From contig JAIDBM010000173.1 of NCBI GenBank assembly GCA_029056365.1, positions 1 through 12,577 of the forward strand: a DNA stretch of 12,577 bases, in the 5' to 3' direction. Both the position numbers and the translations under genes were made by a program. The first letter of the stretch is position 1. Each line of letters begins with the position of its first letter. The notes under the pieces are model-generated. The model saw only the letters and a list, made by a program, of their open reading frames with translations, did no database searches and was not told where the DNA came from. Shown here piece by piece: positions 5,946 through 12,577 of the stretch. This stretch comes from Muribaculaceae bacterium (GTDB taxonomy: Bacteria; Bacteroidota; Bacteroidia; Bacteroidales; Muribaculaceae).

Positions 5946-8669
5946 ATGAACAGACTCATTCCCTCAATATCGAAAGCAACGGTCGTAACGGCCGTTGCTT
6001 TCATGGCTTCAGGCATCAGCGCTACCGCTATGCCGGCATCGCCTTTTCCGGTAATGATGCAGCAGCCCGACGGCAGCTGGACCGAGGTTCGGATCCACGG
6101 CGACGAACACGCTCATATCATCACCACCTCCGACGGAAGCACACTGCTCCGGCGCGACAACAGAGGTTATCTTGTACCCTCCGGCGCCGCTTCCGACGAG
6201 TTCATGCGGGCCACACTGAACACCACCGCACAAAGGCCTAAAAAAGTAGAACTCAACACCGACTTTCCTGCCCATGGCAAACAGAAAGCGCTCGCCATAC
6301 TGGTGGAATTTCCCGAAACAGCCGACCATCCACAGGGCCGGCGCTTTGAGTGCGAAAACCCGCGCCAGCTTTTCGACGACCTGCTCAACAAAGAAGGATT
6401 CGACTTCGACGGAGCTACGGGAAGTGTACGCGACTTTTTTCTTGAAAGCTCATGCGGAGCCTTCGACCTCACATTCGATGTATTCGGACCGATAACCCTC
6501 GAGCACGACCTCGCATACTACAACACCAAGACAAATGGCGAGAACCTGCACGCGTGGCATATGGTGGAAGAAGGCTGCCGGGCCATCGACGACATTGTGG
6601 ACTTCAATGACTACGACCGCGACCACGACGGCATAATCGACAACGTGTATGTATTCTATGCCGGGCAGGGCGGTGCAACCGGCGGAAATCCCGACGACTG
6701 TATCTGGCAGCACGCCTCGGAAATCGAACGGCTGTCGGGCGAGACATTTCTGTTCGACGGCGTCAGGCTCAATCATTATGCCTGTTCGAACGAATGCCGG
6801 GTACTACGCGATGATTCCGGCGCATATACATGGCATCTGGAAGGAATCGGCACCGTATGCCACGAATTCAGCCATGTAATGGGCCTGCCCGACCTTTACG
6901 ACACCACCGGAATGGGATTGGTTACCCCGGGCCTCTGGTCGACAATGGACACCGGATGTCATCTTAACAACTCGCGCACACCTCCGCTGATGACCGCATT
7001 CGAGCGGATGTCGCTCTCATGGCTTGAACCGCGAGACATCGGAGACGCCCCCATGAGCCTGAGTCTTCGCGACCTAAGCTCAAATGAAGCCTTCCGCATC
7101 TACACCGCCGACAATCCCGATGAGTATTTTCTGCTTGAAAACAGGCAGCAAAAAGGCTGGGACACATATCTGCCGGGCCACGGCCTGCTCGTATGGCACA
7201 TAAACTATATGCCGGAATACTGGAAAAGAAATCTGGTGAACACCGTGCGCGGCATGCTTGGCGTAGATATTGTACGGGCCGACGGCAACACCGCATCAGG
7301 ACATACTTTTCCCGGTTCATCGGCAATAACATTTCTTGGCGATGAAGGGTATCCCAACATGCTGTCTTACGGCAGAGCGCCCACATGCGCGCCTATTTCC
7401 CGGATTATAGAAGCCGGCGGCGTCATATCGTTCGATATCTGCAAGGCCGTGACCTCGCTGGAAAAAGTAAACGGAATCGAAGTCCTGGACATCACGCCAA
7501 CATCGTTCACTCTAAAATGGAACCCGCAGACCGGAGCCGATTACAGGATAAACATTTACACCCGCGAGAACGGAAACACAATGCCTGTCGGCGCTTATGA
7601 GAACATCATAGTTCCCGATGCCTTGATAAACGTTGAAGGTCTACAGCCCGACACCAGATATCATGCCACTGTAACCGCTGTATCAGGCTCTGTCGCCGGA
7701 GAGACTTCCGATGAATTTACTGTCGACACACCGGCATGGTCGTTCGGCTTCTACATGCCTCAGGCCAATGAAGCAAGCGATGTATCGCATGACCGTTTCA
7801 CCGCATCGTGGCAGCCTCTTGAAAATGCCACCGATTATATTGTGAATGTATTCACAGCCGGAGAACCACAGCTTACCGCATCGGGCACAGACTTTTCCGA
7901 CGGACTGGATGCCCTGCCATCGGGCTGGAGCACAAACTGCAGTTCCACCATGGCTATAAACGGTTATTACGGAAACGCGTCTCCCTCGTTGCTGATGTCG
8001 GACGACTACGCCCGCATACAATCGCCTCCGGTACAGGGCGACATTACCGAGCTGTCTTTTTGGTACAGAGAACGGTCGGGCTCCGGACTAAGCCATATCG
8101 AAGTATCGTTCCTCTCCGACGGCAAGTGGTCGGAACCAGTGATAACCGAGCTGCCGTCGCGTATGAGCCAGGGAGCCGTACTGACACTTTCCGCCGACAA
8201 AATACCTTCACGGGCCCGGGCAGCACGCATAGTATACCGCCGCAAGGAAAAAGGTTCGCTCGCTCTCGATGATATTGAAATCAAATATGTGTCCGGACAA
8301 TCATACACCCCGGTTGAAAACTGGACCGCACGCCACACAGGCGCCGGAACCACAAGCATGATTGTGCACGGACTTCTTTCCGCCACCGACTACTATTACA
8401 ATGTACGCGGTGTCGACAACAGCGGCACTGTATCGCTGGAATCCGGAATGATAAAAACCACTACCCTTGAAAACAGCGGAATAACCGACACATCACACTC
8501 CACCGGGCCTCATGTGTATGTTTCGCCGGACGGTACGGTACATACAAGCGGTCACGACGGCCCAGTTGAAGTCTTCGATTTTCAGGGTCGGTCCGTGAAT
8601 CCGGAAAAACTTCCTCACGGAATATATCTTGTCAAAGCCGGAAACAAAATATTCAAACTTGCCATATAA
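5946..8669 (+). CDS. Secreted M6-family zinc metalloprotease with FN3 and jelly-roll domains and T9SS-like tail
   Basis: Zinc endopeptidase of MEROPS family M6 (the immune inhibitor A family), 907 aa, acting outside the cell. Residues 1-28 are a signal peptide (cleavage likely after SATA). Residues about 30-100 form a propeptide-like region containing QQPDGSWTEVRIHGDE, a typical opening in this family. The catalytic domain spans about 110-500. The zinc site is HEFSHVMGLPD at 306-316 (bases 6861-6893), with His306, His310 and Asp316 as ligands and Glu307 as general base, matching HExxHxxGxxD. Supporting family motifs are DRDHDGIIDNVYV (224-236, acidic and possibly Ca-binding), YFLLENRQ (394-401) and LPGHGLLVWHI (409-419). 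An FN3 follows at 503-594. A second FN3 starts near 601, is interrupted by a jelly-roll at about 645-783 (ending ALDDIEIKY), and resumes to about 840. The final 60 residues (VFDFQGRSV, then LPHGIYLVKAGNK) resemble a T9SS type A tail. It starts 36 nt after the preceding stop. All catalytic residues are intact, so activity is expected; the substrate is unknown. A perfect hairpin lies in its signal-peptide codons. Confidence 0.95.
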   Translation: MNRLIPSISKATVVTAVAFMASGISATAMPASPFPVMMQQPDGSWTEVRIHGDEHAHIITTSDGSTLLRRDNRGYLVPSGAASDEFMRATLNTTAQRPKKVELNTDFPAHGKQKALAILVEFPETADHPQGRRFECENPRQLFDDLLNKEGFDFDGATGSVRDFFLESSCGAFDLTFDVFGPITLEHDLAYYNTKTNGENLHAWHMVEEGCRAIDDIVDFNDYDRDHDGIIDNVYVFYAGQGGATGGNPDDCIWQHASEIERLSGETFLFDGVRLNHYACSNECRVLRDDSGAYTWHLEGIGTVCHEFSHVMGLPDLYDTTGMGLVTPGLWSTMDTGCHLNNSRTPPLMTAFERMSLSWLEPRDIGDAPMSLSLRDLSSNEAFRIYTADNPDEYFLLENRQQKGWDTYLPGHGLLVWHINYMPEYWKRNLVNTVRGMLGVDIVRADGNTASGHTFPGSSAITFLGDEGYPNMLSYGRAPTCAPISRIIEAGGVISFDICKAVTSLEKVNGIEVLDITPTSFTLKWNPQTGADYRINIYTRENGNTMPVGAYENIIVPDALINVEGLQPDTRYHATVTAVSGSVAGETSDEFTVDTPAWSFGFYMPQANEASDVSHDRFTASWQPLENATDYIVNVFTAGEPQLTASGTDFSDGLDALPSGWSTNCSSTMAINGYYGNASPSLLMSDDYARIQSPPVQGDITELSFWYRERSGSGLSHIEVSFLSDGKWSEPVITELPSRMSQGAVLTLSADKIPSRARAARIVYRRKEKGSLALDDIEIKYVSGQSYTPVENWTARHTGAGTTSMIVHGLLSATDYYYNVRGVDNSGTVSLESGMIKTTTLENSGITDTSHSTGPHVYVSPDGTVHTSGHDGPVEVFDFQGRSVNPEKLPHGIYLVKAGNKIFKLAI
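5972..6002 (+). promoter_or_regulatory. Perfect 11-bp hairpin within signal-peptide codons of the M6 protease
   Basis: GAAAGCAACGG (5972-5982) and CCGTTGCTTTC (5992-6002) are exact reverse complements around a 9-nt loop. The hairpin begins 26 nt inside the coding region and covers codons 9-19. The A-rich left arm, GC-rich centre and T-rich right arm resemble the layout of an intrinsic terminator, including the one at 11767-11804, but there is no T run beyond the stem. It could reduce readthrough or translation of the last two genes, or it could result from codon choice. The structure is seen directly; any role is inference. Confidence 0.5.
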
Positions 8670-8682
8670 TGCCTTAGCAAAC

Positions 8683-11600
8683 ATGAAAAAGCAGTTTAAA
8701 TACACTCTTCTTGCGGCCTGCACACTGGCTGCCGGAATGCAATGCCATGCCGGCGTTCCGACGCATGGCGCCCCCATAAGCGGATATGCCCGTATCGACA
8801 GTCCCGCAAAGTCACGCGGCACATCGAATTCACAGCTCCGCATAGGCGAGCGTAATCCGCTCCTTCCCCCCTTCTGCGAAATATTCGACGACTTCCCCAA
8901 AGGCGAGGAACACGATACCTTCCTGAGCCGTTTTGAAACAATCGACGCCAATGACGACGGCCGTTCATGGTGGCTGTACAACTACAGCGATGGAGTCGAG
9001 TACAGCAAATGCGCCTACCTGCTCTACCCCATCGACACACCTGCCGCCGACGACTGGCTGATTCCACGCGCCATCCGACTGGAAGAAGGCAAATACTACT
9101 ATGTGAATATGGATGCTTCGCTGTACACTGCCGGAGGCGACCATACCTTTGAGGTGTGGATGGGGCACTACAACGATGTCGAAGGCATGGAATACCTTGT
9201 GATACCCACGGTGCATGTCGATTCCAGACGCAAAAAACATGTAGGCGGATGGTTTCGCGCACCTGAAGACGGCCTTTATTACATGGGCATACACGGCACC
9301 ACACTCCGTGCGAATGCAATGTCAGGCTATCTGTTCATCGACAACATCGCCATTGATGAAGCCAAGAGCGGCGGCGAGCCATCAGAAACCACCGACATTG
9401 AATTCACAAACGACCCATCGGGCGCATCGGCTGTGACAATCGGCTTCAAGGCGCCGACCAAATCAATCGACGGTTCTGACCTCTCCGGTACTGTAAATGT
9501 GGCCATATTCCGAAACGGAACGAAAATCAAACAATTCGATGCCATAACACCCGGAAGCACATATACCCACAACGACACCCAGGTTCCGGCCTACGGCAAC
9601 TATACCTATTCATTTGTCGCCTCCAATGCCATCGGCAGCGGACCAAGTGTGCAACAGCTCCACTATGTAGGCATCGGTACACCGGAGTCGCCTGTAATCG
9701 AGTCGTTTTCCGATCTCGGCCAAGGTAAAGTGGAACTCAAATGGCAGGCGCCGGCAAGCGATGTGAACGGCTGCGCAATAAGTCCCGACATTGTGTCGTA
9801 CAACATCTACGACCTGGCATCGGGCTATAAAATGCTTGTGGCAAGCACCAGAGAGACCTCTCATATAATAGACCTGCACCTCGCCCCGGGCGAACAGATT
9901 GCACTGAACCTGATTCTCACGGCTGAAATAAACGGAGACGAATCAACTCCCGTATCTACAGACATTCTGTTTGTGGGCGACCCCTATACACTGCCCTATG
10001 AATATTCGTTTGTTGAAAACGGTGCCGAAGACTTTGTTCTCGCCGCCGACGGCGATCCTGAAATCAGCTGGCGCATACTCGACGACTTCTCCGACCCGCA
10101 GTCGCAGGACGGCGACGGAGGCTATCTGTGCATGATTGGCAATGCTCCGAATCTCAAAGGCGAAGTTTCCACCGGAAAAATCAGTCTGCCTGCCGAAAGA
10201 GACGCCTTTGTAAGCTTCTATACCTACGTGTATCCGCAGGATGAGAACATAATCGAACTCATTGTAAAGGATGCGTCCACAGGCGAGCGAACCAATGTCG
10301 GCGGCTACACTCTCACCGATTTCCCGCGCGTGGGATGGAACCGTCTCGATTTCCCCCTGTCGGATTTCGCCGGGAAAACCGTTCATATCATCATCAAGGG
10401 TACAATCATCACCAACGGATACATACCTCTCGACAACATGAAGGTACGGCTTCTCGACAACATCGACCTTGTGGCCGAGCTACGCGACTTCACGCCTTAT
10501 GCCGAAGCCGGCGAAGAATATCAGGTGCAGGCCCGGGTTATCAACATGGGCTGTTCCGATGTCGATAAGTATCAGGTTTGTCTTCTCTGCGACGGACGTC
10601 AGGTTGCCACAGCACAAGGCAAGCTGCTGAAATCGTTCCAGAGCGAAGACTTCACTCTGAAAGCAAGTTTCTCCGCCGCCGATTCTCCAATGCCCACTTT
10701 CACTGTCGAAGTTATAAACGAGGGCGAAGAGAATCCGGACGACAATGTAACGGCGCCGTTCAACATCACGTTCATAGTTCCCGAACATCCGGCGGCCAAA
10801 TATCTTGAACTCTCCGGCAACGACGACGACAACCGGCTTCTGCTCAGCTGGAAGGCTCCCGACCTGTCGAAAGCAGCACCTATGCCGCAGACCGAAGACT
10901 TCGAAAGCTATGAGGCCTTCACCACCGAACTGCGCGACGGATGGACCATGATTGACCGCGACAAAGGCTATGTAGTGGGACTACAGCAAGTTAAAATGCC
11001 GGTTGAGTTTACACAGCAGGCATGGTGGACCATGAAATGCGAAGGCGAATTTGAATTCGTGAGAACACGCGGATATGTATCTCTCGCCCAGATGGCCTCG
11101 ATCGATGCCGACCGGCGTCCGATAGCCAGCGACGACTGGCTGGTATCACCGGTACTGTACGGAGGCCCGCAGACAGTCAAGTTCTATGCGCTATCGCTCA
11201 ATGACGCATACGGCAACGATACTTTCGAAGTATACTACTCCACCAGTGGAAACACATTCGACGACATGATGCCGATAATGCACTCCACCGTGGTGCCTAC
11301 CGAGTGGACTCCCTATTTTGTAAGTCTGCCTGACGGAGCACGCCACTTTGCCATCCGCTGTACCTCCGACAACTGCTATATGATGCTCCTCGACGACATC
11401 ACCTTCATTGCCCCCGGACAGCCTCGCGACCTTACACTGCTTGGATACAACGTATACCGCAACCATACAATACTGAACGAATCGCCCCTGTCGGCAACTG
11501 AATACAATGTCGAACGCGGCAACGACAACGACATCTACTACGTAACCGCCGTGTACGAACAGGGCGAATCGGTGGCCTCCAACATCGTGAGCCTGTCGAC

Positions 11601-11748
11601 AAGCGGCATTTCCGATATACTTTCCGACAACGCCGAGGCCGAATACTTCGACCTCAGAGGCATAAAAATCAAAGCCGACGGAAAGCTGTCGCCGGGAATC
11701 TACATTTGCCGCAGAGGCAACTCTGTCGACAAGATAGTGATCCGCTGA
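8683..11748 (+). CDS. Secreted choice-of-anchor J / FN3 adhesin-like protein with T9SS-like tail, paralogue of the first operon gene
   Basis: Secreted modular protein of 1021 aa (protein C), with no catalytic motif seen; a binding or adhesion role is inferred. The ATG at 8683 is chosen because a signal peptide (MKKQFKYTLLAACTLAAG, cleavage likely after CHA at 23) starts there; an in-frame ATG at 8629 would overlap the protease gene and bury it. Modules in order: jelly-roll 1 at 60-226 (IDANDDGR at 87-94, DDWLI, LFIDNIAID); FN3 at about 231-327; FN3 at 334-430; jelly-roll 2 at 437-590; CARDB-like domain at 593-699; an FN3 beginning near 700, split by jelly-roll 3 at 736-911 (SDDWLVSPVL, MLLDDITF) and resuming at 914-970; and a short tail with YFDLRGIKI and GIYICRRGNSVDKIVIR. 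This order is collinear with residues 528-1519 of the first operon gene, without its propeller and first two FN3 domains. It starts 13 nt after the protease stop, implying co-transcription, and is followed by a strong terminator. Confidence 0.92.
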   Translation: MKKQFKYTLLAACTLAAGMQCHAGVPTHGAPISGYARIDSPAKSRGTSNSQLRIGERNPLLPPFCEIFDDFPKGEEHDTFLSRFETIDANDDGRSWWLYNYSDGVEYSKCAYLLYPIDTPAADDWLIPRAIRLEEGKYYYVNMDASLYTAGGDHTFEVWMGHYNDVEGMEYLVIPTVHVDSRRKKHVGGWFRAPEDGLYYMGIHGTTLRANAMSGYLFIDNIAIDEAKSGGEPSETTDIEFTNDPSGASAVTIGFKAPTKSIDGSDLSGTVNVAIFRNGTKIKQFDAITPGSTYTHNDTQVPAYGNYTYSFVASNAIGSGPSVQQLHYVGIGTPESPVIESFSDLGQGKVELKWQAPASDVNGCAISPDIVSYNIYDLASGYKMLVASTRETSHIIDLHLAPGEQIALNLILTAEINGDESTPVSTDILFVGDPYTLPYEYSFVENGAEDFVLAADGDPEISWRILDDFSDPQSQDGDGGYLCMIGNAPNLKGEVSTGKISLPAERDAFVSFYTYVYPQDENIIELIVKDASTGERTNVGGYTLTDFPRVGWNRLDFPLSDFAGKTVHIIIKGTIITNGYIPLDNMKVRLLDNIDLVAELRDFTPYAEAGEEYQVQARVINMGCSDVDKYQVCLLCDGRQVATAQGKLLKSFQSEDFTLKASFSAADSPMPTFTVEVINEGEENPDDNVTAPFNITFIVPEHPAAKYLELSGNDDDNRLLLSWKAPDLSKAAPMPQTEDFESYEAFTTELRDGWTMIDRDKGYVVGLQQVKMPVEFTQQAWWTMKCEGEFEFVRTRGYVSLAQMASIDADRRPIASDDWLVSPVLYGGPQTVKFYALSLNDAYGNDTFEVYYSTSGNTFDDMMPIMHSTVVPTEWTPYFVSLPDGARHFAIRCTSDNCYMMLLDDITFIAPGQPRDLTLLGYNVYRNHTILNESPLSATEYNVERGNDNDIYYVTAVYEQGESVASNIVSLSTSGISDILSDNAEAEYFDLRGIKIKADGKLSPGIYICRRGNSVDKIVIR

Positions 11749-11766
11749 AAATTATCGTCACGACAA

Positions 11767-11804
11767 AGAAAGCGCCGGAGCCATTTGCCGCTCCGGCGCT
11801 TTCT
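11767..11804. terminator. Bidirectional intrinsic terminator between convergent genes
   Basis: Perfect 15-bp stem, arms 11767-11781 and 11790-11804, with an 8-nt loop (CATTTGCC) and a very GC-rich core. The right arm ends TTTCT on the plus strand; on the minus strand the stem is followed by TTTG, so the arm and flank read TTTCTTTG. The T run is short in both directions. It lies 18 nt after the stop of the third operon gene and 6 nt from the stop codon of the minus-strand hydrolase, the expected place for a shared terminator. Confidence 0.88.
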
Positions 11805-11810
11805 GTAACA

Positions 11811-12577
11811 TCACCAAAGATTGCGTTCAGGCATTTTCCCGGCATAACGTTCATTGAGGGCGGTGACAAGTCGTGCAAGATCGCGCGAGAAACGTGCTCC
11901 ACGCCAGTTGCCGCTATTGGTCAGCACAGCCCAGCAACGGCCATCGGGAAACATCCGCACATATGCATGACTTGAACTCAGCGTGCCCGTCCGCACCCAA
12001 CTGCCGTCGTCTTCGATTTCAGCCCATCCTCTGGCAAGATTCTCCTTTTCGTCCTCCGCCGTCTGGGTCATTACCGCCACACTTCCCGCCGAAAGAATGT
12101 CCGGCACCGCGCCATAACCATCGATTGTCGACACGACACGCAACAAGTCCGGCGCACTGGCTATCCAGCCACCGGCACCCTTGAGCCCTTTTATATCATT
12201 TCCGCCATACACCCGCTCAACCATACGTCCGCTGCCATCGTAAGCCTCTACAGGCGTAGAATCCGGTCCGTAGTACTTTACCTCTCCGAAGTGCCGCTCA
12301 TTGTAATAATTGGTGCCTGAGCGGAAATTGGCCGCGCCCGCAGGCCGGAGTACAGCCGAATCGACATATTCCCAATACGGCTGTCCGCTTAATTTCTCAA
12401 TTATCAGCGACAGCAGCAGATAACCGAAATTACTGTAACGGCTACCGTTGCCGGGTTCGTAGGCCAGTCGTCGCCGCAGCACAAGCGATGCGAGCCTCTC
12501 ACTGCCCGGCGCACCCTTTAGTCCATTGTTCTTTACAATATCCTTCATTGAAAACATAGGGTCGCCGCCGCCACGAC
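11811..12577 (-). CDS. Serine hydrolase, beta-lactamase class C / penicillin-binding protein superfamily, C-terminal part
   Basis: C-terminal part (about 255 residues) of a serine hydrolase of the beta-lactamase class C / PBP4*-like superfamily. These enzymes use a Ser-x-x-Lys nucleophile with Tyr-x-Asn and Lys/His-x-Gly motifs to act on peptides, esters or beta-lactams, usually in the periplasm. The frame is open to the right edge (RGGGDPMFSMKD), so the ATG whose codon is at 12555-12557 is probably internal. The second motif is visible as YSNFGY (Tyr-Ser-Asn codons at 12429-12437), followed by LLLSLIIEKLSG as in family members. GAGGWIASAPDLLR is the usual 'GG..s...Dl.r' block. The third motif appears as VRTGTLSSSH (Arg-Thr-Gly at 11985-11993), an Arg variant of KTG/HxG. 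The SxxK serine would lie about 80-100 residues before YSN, outside the window, so activity cannot be judged. It is convergent with the operon, and its substrate is unknown. Confidence 0.92.
   Translation of the reverse strand, partial: RGGGDPMFSMKDIVKNNGLKGAPGSERLASLVLRRRLAYEPGNGSRYSNFGYLLLSLIIEKLSGQPYWEYVDSAVLRPAGAANFRSGTNYYNERHFGEVKYYGPDSTPVEAYDGSGRMVERVYGGNDIKGLKGAGGWIASAPDLLRVVSTIDGYGAVPDILSAGSVAVMTQTAEDEKENLARGWAEIEDDGSWVRTGTLSSSHAYVRMFPDGRCWAVLTNSGNWRGARFSRDLARLVTALNERYAGKMPERNLW

Noticed and set aside
8629..8682. Upstream in-frame ATG at 8629 for the third operon gene
   Set aside because: It would add 18 polar residues before the signal peptide and overlap the protease gene by 41 nt; the ATG at 8683 gives a proper signal peptide and normal spacing.
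8710..8721. Lipobox-like LAAC (residues 10-13) in the third operon gene
   Set aside because: The hydrophobic stretch before the Cys is very short and the hydrophobic core continues past it. Cleavage after CHA and a T9SS-like tail fit a non-lipoprotein signal better, though lipoprotein processing is not excluded.
8696..9319. 207-codon open frame on the minus strand opposite the third operon gene
   Set aside because: Cys/Arg/His-rich translation without a recognisable domain, lying entirely opposite a well-supported secreted protein gene.

Overview
The window looks like a Bacteroidota chromosome segment, most likely Bacteroidales. The evidence is a TATCTTTG-type -7 promoter element with a TTG upstream, A/C-rich leaders without a Shine-Dalgarno motif, and large secreted multidomain proteins with type IX secretion (T9SS)-like C-terminal tails. 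A gut family such as Muribaculaceae or Prevotellaceae would fit, but this is inference; no marker gene is present.

Layout: (1) 1-1058, the 3' part of a CPA1-type K+/H+ antiporter with a cytosolic RCK_C (TrkA_C) domain, entering from the left edge. (2) 1059-1349, an A/C-rich intergenic region with a Bacteroidota promoter (1219-1248) and a leader of about 95 nt that holds a possible 9-codon upstream ORF. (3) 1350-11748, three tightly spaced plus-strand genes (gaps of 36 and 13 nt), read as one operon: a 1519-aa adhesin-like protein (here 'protein A'), a 907-aa M6-family zinc metalloprotease, and a 1021-aa adhesin-like protein ('protein C') that is a paralogue of A. All three have signal peptides, FN3 modules, jelly-roll modules and T9SS-like tails. 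(4) 11767-11804, a perfect 15-bp stem that serves as a terminator between convergent genes. (5) 11811-12577, a minus-strand serine hydrolase of the class C beta-lactamase/PBP superfamily, cut by the right edge.

How the genes may work together: the operon encodes one secreted or surface-attached protease with two modular binding proteins built from choice-of-anchor J/cleaved-adhesin-like jelly rolls. Porphyromonas gingivalis gingipains and HagA use the same adhesin-module family, but there the protease and adhesins are joined in a polyprotein. Here a different protease family (M6) is combined with separately encoded adhesins. The target is unknown. The antiporter and serine hydrolase appear to be unrelated neighbours.

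The most interesting signals are the protease-plus-paired-adhesin operon, a perfect 11-bp hairpin inside the signal-peptide codons of the protease, FN3 domains split by inserted jelly rolls, and an unassigned propeller-like N-terminus on protein A.
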